From an uncultured Oscillospiraceae bacterium (GTDB lineage: Bacteria > Bacillota > Clostridia > Oscillospirales > Oscillospiraceae), in the NCBI GenBank assembly GCA_947625815.1, contig CANQPU010000001.1, positions 1 through 64,000 on the forward strand: DNA of 64,000 bases, written 5' to 3'. The notes below the pieces were generated by a model. That model saw only the letters and a list, made by a program, of their open reading frames with translations, ran no database searches and was not told where the DNA came from. Numbering within the stretch: the first letter of the stretch is position 1; the number at the start of each line of letters is the position of its first letter. Shown in pieces: positions 50,630-59,207 of the stretch. The position numbers and the translations under genes are program-made.

Positions 50630-50651
50630 GGGCGGCGTGACCGCCGCCCCT
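50630..50651 (+). terminator. Hairpin between glgA and the amylase-MalQ gene
   Basis: GGGGCGGCG/CGCCGCCCC with a 4-nt loop, preceded by A residues but with no T-run on the plus strand; probably read through. Confidence 0.45.
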
Positions 50652-50681
50652 AATCCATTTGTCAAAGGAAACCGGACCTTT

Positions 50682-53600
50682 ATGAGAGCCTATCACAACT
50701 CCCGCGAGCTGAAATTCAGAACACCGTTTGGCGCTGCCAAAGTGGGCAGCGCTGTTTCCATTTCCATCGATACCTGGGACGGGGAGGCCGACTTTTGCGA
50801 GCTGTGCCTCCATGTGGACAAGGCGGAGGACAGATATCTCCCCATGGAGAAGAGCTGGGGGCGATATACCGTCACCTTCACGCCGGAGACGCCGGACCTT
50901 TACTGGTATCATTTCGTTTTCCACTTCCCGGACGGGAATATCTGCCGCTACGGGCCCAGGCCCGGGAGAGTCGGCGGAGAGGGGGACATCTACGGCTGGG
51001 ACGCCCAGTGCCCCTTCTATCAGATCACGGCCTACGTGCCGCGGGCCATACCGGAATGGTACAAAAACGCCGTCGTCTACCAGATCTTCCCCGACCGCTT
51101 CAACCGGGGGCCGGACTGGCGGGAGAACGCCGAGCGGGTCCTGGCCAGGCCCAGAAAGGGCACGCCCAAGGCGCTGGTCGAGAGGTGGGACAAGGAGGTG
51201 TCCTACAAGCGCATGCCCTCCGGGCGCATCAAGGTCTGGGAATTTTACGGCGGGACGCTCTCCGGCATTCAGGAGAAGCTGGACTATCTCCAGGGCCTGG
51301 GCGTCACGGCCCTCTATCTGAACCCCATCTTTGAGGCCGTCAGCAATCACCGGTACGACACCGGGGATTATGAGAAGGTGGACGGGATGCTGGGCGATGA
51401 GGAGGACTTCAGGCGCCTGTGCGAGGCGTGCGAGAAACGCGGCATCTCCATTATCCTGGACGGCGTTTTCAATCACACCGGATGCGACAGCCGGTATTTC
51501 AACAAATTCGGGAACTACCCCGCGCCCGGCGCCTGCCAGGGCAGGGATTCCAAATATTATGACTGGTTCCGGTTCTATGATTTCCCCAACAGCTACGAGT
51601 GCTGGTGGGGGATCGACGACCTCCCCGACGTGGAGGAGCACGATCCGGACTACAAAAGCTATATTTACGGAGACAAGGACTCCGTTGTCCGCAAGTGGCT
51701 GCGCGCCGGGGCCAAAGGCTGGCGCCTGGACGTGGCCGACGAGCTGCCCGACGACTTCATCGAGGGCATCAAATCCGCCGTGGTGGCGGAAAAAGGGGCG
51801 GAGGGGCTCCTCATGGGCGAGGTCTGGGAGGACGCCTCCAACAAGGTGGCTTACGGCGAGCTGCGCCGCTATTTCCTGGGGTCGGAGCTGGACTGCGTCA
51901 TGAACTACCCCTTCCGGGACGCCATCCTCTACTATCTTCTGGGCTCCAATTCCGCCCAAAACGTGCTGGAGACCATGCTTTCCTTACAGGAAAATTACCC
52001 GCCCGAGAGCTTCGCGGCCTCCCTCAATCTGATGGGCAGCCACGACCGGGCCAGGATCATGACGGCTCTGGGCGGCGCGCCCGCGCCGGAAAGCCTCTCC
52101 GAGGAGGAGAAGGCCCGCTTCCGCCTTACCGACAGCCAGCGCGGTCTGGCCAAGGGCCGGCTGTGGCTGCTGGCCCTGACGCAGATGACCCTGCCCGGGG
52201 TACCCTGCATCTACTACGGCGACGAGGCGGGCATGGAGGGCTACTCCGATCCCTTCAACCGCGCCCCCTACCCCTGGGGACACGAGGACCGGGACTGCGG
52301 CACCATCTACCGCAACGCCATCAACCTGCGCCGCGCCTTCCCGGAGCTCCCCGACGCCTCCTTTGAGCCGTTCGCCTTCGGCGACGACATCATCGGATGG
52401 TATCGGGACTGGAAGGACGAGGGGATCGCCGTCCTCATCAACCGCGGCGGGAACACCCAAGAGGTCACCATCGACGCCCACGGGGAGGACGTGACCGACA
52501 TCCTGGGCGGCGGCCGCTACACGTTCCGCGACGGGCAGGTGACCGTTACCATGTGGCCCATGGGCTCGGCCATCCTCTACTTCCACAAAAAGGCGCGCCT
52601 GGGCTCCCCGCTTCGGCGGGGGAGCGGGGTGCTGGCCCACATCACCAGCCTCCCCAACGCCGCGGGGCCGGGGAACATGGGCAAGCCGGCCTTTGAGTTT
52701 GTGGACTTCCTCCACAGGACCGGGCAGAAATACTGGCAGATCCTGCCCGTCAACCCCACCGATCAGCACGGCTCCCCCTACGCCGGGGCCTCCGCCTTTG
52801 CGGGGAACATAAAGCTTCTGCCTGAGAGCGAGGAGGAGCTGCGGGCGCAGTATGCCTCCCTCGGGCCGGACGGGGGATATGAGGCCTTTTGCGCTGAAAA
52901 CGCCCGGTGGCTGGACCCCTACTGCGCGTACAGCGCCATAAAAAACCGGGTATCTGAAAAGCAGTTTACCTGCTGGCCGGAGAAATACCGCCGCTATACG
53001 CCGGACCTTCTGAAGGACCCGGAGCTCTCCGACGAGATCGGGTTCCAGCGGTTCTGCCAGTACAAATTCGAGAAGGAGTGGCATGAGCTGCGCGCCTATG
53101 CCAGGGACCGGGGCGTCACCATCATCGGGGACATGCCCATGTATGTGGCCGGGGACTCGGCGGATGCCTGGGCCGAGCCGGAGCAGTTCCTGCTGGGTGC
53201 CCAGGGTGAACCGGGGGAGGTAGCCGGCGTGCCGCCCACCTATATGGACGAGGGACAGGTGTGGGGGAACCCGCTCTACAACTGGCCCGAGATGGAGAAA
53301 ACGGGCTTTGACTGGTGGATGCGGCGCTTTGAGCGGATGCTGGACCTCTATGACTATGTGAGGCTCGACCACTTCATGGGCTTTGAGTCGGCCTGGGCCG
53401 TTCCCGCCGGGGCTCTCCCCGGCGACGGGCGGTGGATCGCCGGACCGGGGATGAAGCTCTTCAGGGCGGCGTTTGAGAGATTCGGGCCGCTGCCCTTTGT
53501 GGCGGAGGATCTGGGGAGCATCACGCCGGCCATCCGGGCGCTTCTGGCCAGATGCGGCTTCCTGGGGACCGATGTGATGCAGTACCAGGACGCCGATCCC

Positions 53601-53921
53601 CAGTGGGGCTATTTCCCGCCCAGGGAGAAGATCGGCTACTCCGGCACCCATGACAATATGACGCTGTGCGAATACTGCAAGGCCAGATATCCCGACCGGA
53701 AGCCCGCCGAAATGGCCCGGAAGCTGAAGCGCGCGCTGATGGAAAGCTCCGCCGACGTGGTCATTTTGCCCCTTCAGGATGTGTTGGAGCTGGGCGCGGA
53801 GGCGAGGATGAACACCCCGGGCACCACCGGGCGCAACTGGCTGTGGCAGGCAAGATCATCGGACGTCAAAGACGCCGCAGAGCGTCTTTTGAGCGATACT
53901 AAACTTACGAACAGGAGCTGA
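50682..53921 (+). CDS. Fused GH13 alpha-amylase and GH77 4-alpha-glucanotransferase
   Basis: A 1079-residue cytoplasmic protein combining two enzymes. Residues 1-118 are a CBM34-like beta domain. The GH13 barrel follows from VVYQIFPDRF (131), with GVFNHTG, nucleophile D350 (GWRLDVADE), acid/base E380 (LMGEVWEDA) and D455 (GSHDRAR). It resembles neopullulanase/cyclomaltodextrinase types. From about 640 comes MalQ: GVLAHITSLPN, D896 (YVRLDHFMG), E942 (PFVAEDLG) and D991 (GTHDN). It should trim and reshuffle the oligosaccharides left by GlgP. The ATG is chosen because the earlier GTG lies inside a hairpin. Confidence 0.94.
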   Translation: MRAYHNSRELKFRTPFGAAKVGSAVSISIDTWDGEADFCELCLHVDKAEDRYLPMEKSWGRYTVTFTPETPDLYWYHFVFHFPDGNICRYGPRPGRVGGEGDIYGWDAQCPFYQITAYVPRAIPEWYKNAVVYQIFPDRFNRGPDWRENAERVLARPRKGTPKALVERWDKEVSYKRMPSGRIKVWEFYGGTLSGIQEKLDYLQGLGVTALYLNPIFEAVSNHRYDTGDYEKVDGMLGDEEDFRRLCEACEKRGISIILDGVFNHTGCDSRYFNKFGNYPAPGACQGRDSKYYDWFRFYDFPNSYECWWGIDDLPDVEEHDPDYKSYIYGDKDSVVRKWLRAGAKGWRLDVADELPDDFIEGIKSAVVAEKGAEGLLMGEVWEDASNKVAYGELRRYFLGSELDCVMNYPFRDAILYYLLGSNSAQNVLETMLSLQENYPPESFAASLNLMGSHDRARIMTALGGAPAPESLSEEEKARFRLTDSQRGLAKGRLWLLALTQMTLPGVPCIYYGDEAGMEGYSDPFNRAPYPWGHEDRDCGTIYRNAINLRRAFPELPDASFEPFAFGDDIIGWYRDWKDEGIAVLINRGGNTQEVTIDAHGEDVTDILGGGRYTFRDGQVTVTMWPMGSAILYFHKKARLGSPLRRGSGVLAHITSLPNAAGPGNMGKPAFEFVDFLHRTGQKYWQILPVNPTDQHGSPYAGASAFAGNIKLLPESEEELRAQYASLGPDGGYEAFCAENARWLDPYCAYSAIKNRVSEKQFTCWPEKYRRYTPDLLKDPELSDEIGFQRFCQYKFEKEWHELRAYARDRGVTIIGDMPMYVAGDSADAWAEPEQFLLGAQGEPGEVAGVPPTYMDEGQVWGNPLYNWPEMEKTGFDWWMRRFERMLDLYDYVRLDHFMGFESAWAVPAGALPGDGRWIAGPGMKLFRAAFERFGPLPFVAEDLGSITPAIRALLARCGFLGTDVMQYQDADPQWGYFPPREKIGYSGTHDNMTLCEYCKARYPDRKPAEMARKLKRALMESSADVVILPLQDVLELGAEARMNTPGTTGRNWLWQARSSDVKDAAERLLSDTKLTNRS

Positions 53922-53926
53922 TAAAA

Positions 53927-55498
53927 ATGGATGATTGGACAATGTTCAAAAACACCGTTCTCTACTCTGAGAAAACAAAGCTCATGATGGAGTGGGGCGG
54001 CATGGACCTCAATGACGACTACATCTTTTCCATGGAGCGGAAGATGAACACCGCCATGAAGGCCATGAGGGAGCTGGAGGCGGGCGCCATCGCCAACCCC
54101 GACGAGGAGCGCATGGTGGGCCACTATTGGCTCCGCGCGCCCAAGCTGGCCCCCACCCCGGAGCTGCGTGAGGAGATCGAGTCCTGCCTTGCCCACATCA
54201 AGGCCTTCGTCCGGGACGTCCACGAGGGGAAGATCGTCTCCGAGGGCGGCCGGAAGTTCAAGAATGCTCTGGTGGGCGGCATCGGCGGCTCCTCCCTCGG
54301 CCCCCTCTTCGTCTCCAAGGCCCTGGGCACTCCGGAGGACCGGATGAAGCTCTACTTCCTTGACAACACCGACCCCGACGGCATGGACGCCGCCTTCCGC
54401 GCGGTGGAGCCGGAGCTTGACGAGACGCTGACCATCATCATTTCCAAGTCCGGCGGGACCATCGAGACCCGCAACGGCATGGTGGAGGCCAAGGCCTTCT
54501 ATGAGGCCCACGGGCTGAGCTTCGCCAAACACGCCGTCACCGTCACGGGCGTTGACTCCAAGCTCGACAAGGTGGCCGTCAGCGAGGGCTGGATGGACCG
54601 CTTCCCCATGTGGGACTGGGTCGGAGGCCGCACCTCCGTCATGTCCGCCGTCGGCCTGCTGCCGCTGGCCCTTCAGGGGATCGACATCGACAGCTTCCTC
54701 AAGGGGGCCGCGGAGTGCGACGAGCTGGGCCGCGAGCCCAACGTCCTGGAGAACCCCGCCGCCGTCATGGCGCTGGCGTGGTACAGGATGTCCGGCGGCC
54801 GCGGCGGTGTCACCCAGGTGGTCCTGCCCTACAAGGACAGCCTTGACCTGCTGGCCAAGTACCTCCAGCAGCTGGTGATGGAGTCCCTGGGCAAGGAGCT
54901 GGACCTGGAGGGCCGGAAGGTCAACCAGGGCCTGGCCGTCATGGGCAACAAGGGCACCTCCGATCAGCACAGCTATGTCCAGCAGCTCGTGGGCGGCCCC
55001 GACAACATCTTCGTCATTTTTGTCCAGGTCCTCAAGGACCGGGCGGGCAAGAGCGTCTGCGTGGGGGAGGACTCCACCTCCGGCGATTATCTGAACGCCT
55101 TTATGCTGGGCACCAAGAAGAATCTGGAGGATCACGGCAAGAAGACCATGACCGTCACCGTGCCCTGCGTCAGCGCCTACAACGTGGGCCAGCTGATCGC
55201 CATCTGGGAGCGGGCCGTGGGGCTCTACGCCCAGCTTATCAACATCAACGCCTATCACCAGCCCGCCGTGGAATACGGCAAGAAGTGCGCCGGCGTGCTC
55301 ATCGACGTGAAGAACAGGGCCCGCGAGCTGCTCCTCGCCTCCGACGGGGCCATGACCGCGCCTGAGATCGCCAAGGCCCTCGGCGCCGACGCGCAGGACG
55401 TGTTCCGGCTCCTGATGCACCTGTGCGCCAACGACGAGCGGCTCACCATGAACGTGGATCCCGAGGATATCACCGAGAGCACCTTCGCGAAGAAGTGA
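53927..55498 (+). CDS. pgi: Glucose-6-phosphate isomerase
   Basis: A 523-residue enzyme interconverting glucose-6-P and fructose-6-P. The SIS domains show ALVGGIGGSSLGPLFV, IIISKSGGTIETRNGMVEAK, GGRTSVMSAVGLLPLAL, the KGTSDQHSYVQQLVGGPDN active-site loop and YHQPAVEYGKK with the conserved Lys. The last ~65 residues, including a winged-helix-like APEIAKALGADAQDVFRLLMHL, extend beyond the usual ~450-residue short form. It starts 5 bp after the fusion gene and links glycogen breakdown to glycolysis. Confidence 0.95.
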   Translation: MDDWTMFKNTVLYSEKTKLMMEWGGMDLNDDYIFSMERKMNTAMKAMRELEAGAIANPDEERMVGHYWLRAPKLAPTPELREEIESCLAHIKAFVRDVHEGKIVSEGGRKFKNALVGGIGGSSLGPLFVSKALGTPEDRMKLYFLDNTDPDGMDAAFRAVEPELDETLTIIISKSGGTIETRNGMVEAKAFYEAHGLSFAKHAVTVTGVDSKLDKVAVSEGWMDRFPMWDWVGGRTSVMSAVGLLPLALQGIDIDSFLKGAAECDELGREPNVLENPAAVMALAWYRMSGGRGGVTQVVLPYKDSLDLLAKYLQQLVMESLGKELDLEGRKVNQGLAVMGNKGTSDQHSYVQQLVGGPDNIFVIFVQVLKDRAGKSVCVGEDSTSGDYLNAFMLGTKKNLEDHGKKTMTVTVPCVSAYNVGQLIAIWERAVGLYAQLININAYHQPAVEYGKKCAGVLIDVKNRARELLLASDGAMTAPEIAKALGADAQDVFRLLMHLCANDERLTMNVDPEDITESTFAKK

Positions 55499-55513
55499 TC
55501 CCCATCACAAAAA

Positions 55514-55550
55514 GGGGGCAGACACCGGCTGTGTTTGCCCCCTCTTTTTG
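55514..55550 (+). terminator. Terminator of the glycogen operon
   Basis: GGGGGCA-g-ACAC/GTGT-t-TGCCCCC with a 5-nt loop and TCTTTTTG, 15 bp after pgi. Confidence 0.9.
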
Positions 55551-55578
55551 TTGACATTAAAATATTTCATTGTATAAT
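55551..55578 (+). promoter_or_regulatory. Promoter of the first GH43 gene
   Basis: TTGACA (55551-55556), 16 nt and TATAAT (55573-55578) with an upstream TG, directly after the terminator. Confidence 0.85.
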
Positions 55579-55623
55579 AAACATATATACCCCCGGATCA
55601 AAAAGATGGGAGGAGCGGAAACC

Positions 55624-57162
55624 GTGAAAAGATGGCTCATACTTATGTTGACCCTGTCCCTGATCCTCGCCGCCGCGGCAGGCTGCGCGAAGGAGGAGAA
55701 GGAGCCCCGGCCCGTGGAGATCCCCAAGAGCGTGGGAAATCCGCTGGTGGGCGTTGACGGGGAGGGGAACCTGACCTACGGCGGGGATCCGTCCGTTTTG
55801 GTGGTCGGAGATACCCTCTACCTCTATGTGGGACACGACGTATCCACCAACGACGTTTACAACATCCCGGAGTATCTGTGCTACTCCACCAAGGACCTGA
55901 AGAGCTGGACCTATGAGGGCGTGGTCCTCAACATGAAGGACGTCAGCTGGGGCACGGCGGACGCCGCCTGGGCCGGACAGTGCGCCCGCCACTACGACGA
56001 GGCCGCCGGGAAGGACAGGTATTACTTCTACTTCTGCTCCTGGGACAAGACCGACTCCGGCAAGCAGTCCATCGGCGTGGCCGTCTCCGACAGCCCCACC
56101 GGGCCCTTTGCGGACATCGGCGCGCCCGTGGTGAAGGGGTCCTTTACAACGGACGAGAGCTCCGCCTGGAACGACATCGACCCCACCGTCTGGATCGAGA
56201 CGGGCAAGGACGGCGAGGAGCACCGGTATCTGTGCTGGGGCAACAGCAAGCTCTATATCTGCGAGCTCAACGAGGACATGGTGTCCGTCAAGGACGTCAA
56301 CGGCGACGGGAAGGTGACGATGAACAAGGACGTCGTCAGCAAGATAATCCCCGACGGCTTCACCGAGGCCCCCTGGCTCTACCGCCGTCAGGACGAGAAC
56401 GGCGAGTATTACGGGCCCTACTACCTCTTCTACGCCCAGGCGTGGCGGGAGCGGATGGCCTACGCCACCTTTGAGGGGGACGACCTTTTGGGCGACTACG
56501 TGGTCTTTGAAAAGAGGATCATGGCCCCCTCCGCCACCTCCAACACCAATCACATGGCCGTCTTTGACTTTTTGGGCAAGACCTGGTTCATCTACCACAA
56601 CGGCTCTTTGCCCTACGGAAGCGGTTACAGGCGCGTGGCCTGCATCGAGGAGCTGCGCTTTGACGAAAACGGCGGCGTGATCCCCATGGAGGAGACCGCC
56701 GCGGGGCCCTTCGGGACGGTGAGCACCCTCACGGCCGCCAACGGAAGCGTCCTTCAGCACGCGCACTTCGTAAACTCCGGCGACGACGCCGACTACCCCT
56801 ATACACGCGTCGCCCTGGGCAGCGGCCTGGCGGACGCCGAGGCGCTGGACGGCCAGTGGGAGATCGTCCAGGGCAAGGCGGACGCCGATGACGTCTACGC
56901 CGTCTCCATCGAGTCCCAGAACAAGGCGGGCCTTTACATCACCGTGTCCGACGCGGGGGTCTACCTCGCCCAGGACTGGGACGGGAAGCAGGCGGCCGCC
57001 CAGACCTTCAAGACGGTGGAGGGCTTGGCGGGGGAGGGCGTGTCCTTTGAGTCTGTCCTCAAGCCCGGCCTCTACCTGACCCTCACCGACGGGGCACTCA
57101 TCCTCACCGACGGGGGCGACGCCCAGGCGGCCACCTTCACGGTCGGGACGGTCGAGGGCTGA
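55624..57162 (+). CDS. Secreted GH43-like glycosidase lipoprotein with C-terminal trefoil-like domain
   Basis: A 512-residue lipoprotein (LILAAAAGC). The five-bladed propeller carries the three expected acids in YGGDPSVLVVGD, WNDIDPTVWIE and GFTEAPWLYR, the pattern of GH43 arabinanases and xylosidases. A Ca-loop-like insert DVNGDGKVTM lies at about 225. The last ~130 residues repeat LYITVSDAGVYLAQD / LYLTLTDGALILTD, resembling an AbfB or trefoil sugar-binding domain. The start is GTG, 10 nt after GGGAGG. Substrate is inferred as arabinose-containing glycan. Confidence 0.85.
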   Translation: MKRWLILMLTLSLILAAAAGCAKEEKEPRPVEIPKSVGNPLVGVDGEGNLTYGGDPSVLVVGDTLYLYVGHDVSTNDVYNIPEYLCYSTKDLKSWTYEGVVLNMKDVSWGTADAAWAGQCARHYDEAAGKDRYYFYFCSWDKTDSGKQSIGVAVSDSPTGPFADIGAPVVKGSFTTDESSAWNDIDPTVWIETGKDGEEHRYLCWGNSKLYICELNEDMVSVKDVNGDGKVTMNKDVVSKIIPDGFTEAPWLYRRQDENGEYYGPYYLFYAQAWRERMAYATFEGDDLLGDYVVFEKRIMAPSATSNTNHMAVFDFLGKTWFIYHNGSLPYGSGYRRVACIEELRFDENGGVIPMEETAAGPFGTVSTLTAANGSVLQHAHFVNSGDDADYPYTRVALGSGLADAEALDGQWEIVQGKADADDVYAVSIESQNKAGLYITVSDAGVYLAQDWDGKQAAAQTFKTVEGLAGEGVSFESVLKPGLYLTLTDGALILTDGGDAQAATFTVGTVEG

Positions 57163-57178
57163 CAAAGCCCGGGCGTCC

Positions 57179-57207
57179 TTGACTTTTTGACGGGTTGACC
57201 TTATAAT
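57179..57207 (+). promoter_or_regulatory. Promoter of the second GH43 gene
   Basis: TTGACT (57179-57184), 17 nt and perfect TATAAT (57202-57207), 43 bp before the ATG. Confidence 0.8.
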
Positions 57208-57249
57208 GGAAATTGACAGTGCCGACAATCTGAAAAAAGGAGAACCGCT

Positions 57250-58815
57250 ATGAAGAAAAAAGCTATTTCCATGCTTTTGGCCGTCCTTCTCATCCTGGCG
57301 GTGGCAGCCGGATGTACCGAGGCCGAGCCGGATTACGACTTCACCGTGAATATGAGCGCCATCGCCAAAAATGACATCTCCTCCAAGGGCGTCTCCGTTC
57401 ACGATCCCTCCATCCTCCGGGTGGGAGATACCTATTATATATACGGCTCCCACATGGATTCCGCCAAGAGCACGGACCTTGTCACCTGGACGCGCATGAG
57501 CGCCGGCATCAACAAGAACAATCCGATCTTCGGCGGCATCTACGACAAGTTTGACGAGGCCTTCGCCTTCGCCGGGAGCCCCACCAGCGCCGTCCCCACG
57601 GACAACGCCGCCCAGGGCGGCGAGCATGTCTGGGCCCCGGACGTGAAATATAATGAGAAGATGGGCAAGTACGTGATGTACTACTGCACCAGCTCCACCT
57701 GGAACGCCTCCAACCTGTGCTACGCCACCTGCGACACGCCGGACGGCCGGTTCGAGTGGCAGGGCGCCCTCATCTTCTCCGGCTTCAACAAGGACACCAT
57801 CCAGTACACCGACGTGCTGGACTACGTCTCTCAGGAGTACGCGGAGGAGCACTACATCACCGACAAGAACGAGTATAACTTCAACGACTGCCCCAACGCC
57901 ATCGACCCCACCCTCTTCACCGACGCCGACGGCAATGAGTGGCTGGTGTACGGCTCCTGGTCCGGCGGGATCTTCCTCCTGGAGATCGACGAGGAGACGG
58001 GCGAGGTCATCCATCCCCAGGCCGACCCCGAAAACGACGTGGACCCCTACTTCGGCAAGAGGCTGGTGGGCGGCGGCCATGAGTCCATGGAGGCCCCCTA
58101 CATCCTCTACGACAAGGGCACGGGTTACTACTACCTCTTCGTCTCCTACGGCGGCCTCACCCGTACCGGCGGCTATCAGATCCGGGTCTTCCGCTCCGAA
58201 AAGCCCGACGGGGAGTATGTGGACATGTACGGCCGCAACCTGGGCCCCAAGCTCAACAACTCCATGTTCGCCCTGAAGCTCTCCGGCAACTATATGCTCC
58301 CCAGCCTTCCCAAGGCCTACATGGCCACGGGGCACAACTCCGCCTTCACGGACGACGACGGGAAGCACTACATCGTCTACCACACCCGCTTTGATAACAA
58401 CACGGAGTACCACTCCCCCCGGGTCCACCAGTTCCTCTTCAACGCCGACGGCTGGCCCTGTATGCTCCCCTATCAGACCCAGGGCGAGACGGTGAGCGAG
58501 AAGGGATATTCCGAGAAGGAGGTGGCGGGCCGCTACTACTTCATCAACCAGGGCACCAAGATCGACGCCACCATCGCCCAGCCGGAGATCATTTACCTCA
58601 ACCGGGGCGGCAAGGTGAAGACCGAGTTCGACGAGGGGACCTGGAAGATGGAGAAGGGGACCCCCTATGTCACCATCACCATCGGGAGCAAGGAATACAA
58701 GGGCGTTTTCTGCGCCATGAAGGACGAGGCCGGGACGGATGTCATGACCTTCTCCGCCGTGGGCAGCAACGAGAGCATTTGGGGTGTCCTGTATGCCGAA
58801 GATGTCCAGAAGTGA
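57250..58815 (+). CDS. Secreted GH43 glycosidase lipoprotein (endo-arabinanase-like)
   Basis: A 521-residue lipoprotein (LAVAAGCTE, Cys near 21). The catalytic acids appear as VHDPSILRVGDTYYIYGSH, NAIDPTLFTDADGNEWLVYGSW and HESMEAPYILYDKGTGYYYLFVSYGG, closely matching arabinan endo-1,5-alpha-L-arabinosidases. GHNSAFTDDDGKHYIVYHTRF is the fifth blade. The C-terminal ~100 residues resemble the DUF5980/LD-type beta domain often found after GH43. AAAAGGAG precedes the ATG. The next small gene overlaps its end by 23 bp. Confidence 0.9.
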   Translation: MKKKAISMLLAVLLILAVAAGCTEAEPDYDFTVNMSAIAKNDISSKGVSVHDPSILRVGDTYYIYGSHMDSAKSTDLVTWTRMSAGINKNNPIFGGIYDKFDEAFAFAGSPTSAVPTDNAAQGGEHVWAPDVKYNEKMGKYVMYYCTSSTWNASNLCYATCDTPDGRFEWQGALIFSGFNKDTIQYTDVLDYVSQEYAEEHYITDKNEYNFNDCPNAIDPTLFTDADGNEWLVYGSWSGGIFLLEIDEETGEVIHPQADPENDVDPYFGKRLVGGGHESMEAPYILYDKGTGYYYLFVSYGGLTRTGGYQIRVFRSEKPDGEYVDMYGRNLGPKLNNSMFALKLSGNYMLPSLPKAYMATGHNSAFTDDDGKHYIVYHTRFDNNTEYHSPRVHQFLFNADGWPCMLPYQTQGETVSEKGYSEKEVAGRYYFINQGTKIDATIAQPEIIYLNRGGKVKTEFDEGTWKMEKGTPYVTITIGSKEYKGVFCAMKDEAGTDVMTFSAVGSNESIWGVLYAEDVQK

Positions 58816-59101
58816 GAAAAAGCCCCCGAGGCCGGGCTTCCGCCGCCGGGTCAATCCCTATTATGACGGCATGACCAAAAAGCAGATCGCCGCGGACACC
58901 GCCAAGACCACCGGCCAGTGGGTCGTCTTCACGGTCCTGTTCTTCGTCTATTGGATGGCGATGCTCCTGCTGGCCTCCCTTTTCCTGCTCAACGTGTGGC
59001 ACGTGAAGTTCATCCAGCTCGTCCTTTACGCCGTCGTTCTCACCGTGGTGAGCTCCGTCATCTACGCGGGCGTGCTGGTACACAGAAAATTCTATTATTG
59101 A
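58793..59101 (+). CDS. Small two-helix membrane protein of unknown function
   Basis: A 102-residue protein with a basic N-terminus (RSEKKPPRPGFRRRVNPYYDGMTKKQIAADTAKTTGQW) and two membrane helices (VVFTVLFFVYWMAMLLLASLFLL and LVLYAVVLTVVSSVIYAGVLV). It overlaps the GH43 gene in another frame; the ATG at 58793 follows GGGGT, and one at 58802 is possible. I do not recognise the family. Position suggests co-expression with the glycosidases, but a functional link is not shown. Confidence 0.65.
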   Translation: MPKMSRSEKKPPRPGFRRRVNPYYDGMTKKQIAADTAKTTGQWVVFTVLFFVYWMAMLLLASLFLLNVWHVKFIQLVLYAVVLTVVSSVIYAGVLVHRKFYY

Positions 59102-59119
59102 CGCAAATATAGACGCAAA

Positions 59120-59156
59120 GCCGCCCGTTCCCAAGAGGAACGGGCGGCGCTTTTTT
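59120..59156. terminator. Terminator between convergent glycosidase operons
   Basis: GCCGCCCGTTCC and its complement, 5-nt loop, then six T residues on the plus strand. Confidence 0.9.
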
Positions 59157-59207
59157 GACGAAAAGGGGATGGGCCGCTGATGCGGGGCCCTTCCGGGACA
59201 GGCGAGC

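Noticed and set aside
48642-51959. 1105-codon minus-strand open frame
   Set aside because: It is antisense to glgD, glgA and the amylase gene, which have full domain signatures. High GC in third positions leaves long antisense frames open.
55567-58854. 1095-codon minus-strand open frame
   Set aside because: Antisense to two GH43 genes; His/Val/Gly/Asp-rich composition with no domain signatures or ribosome site.
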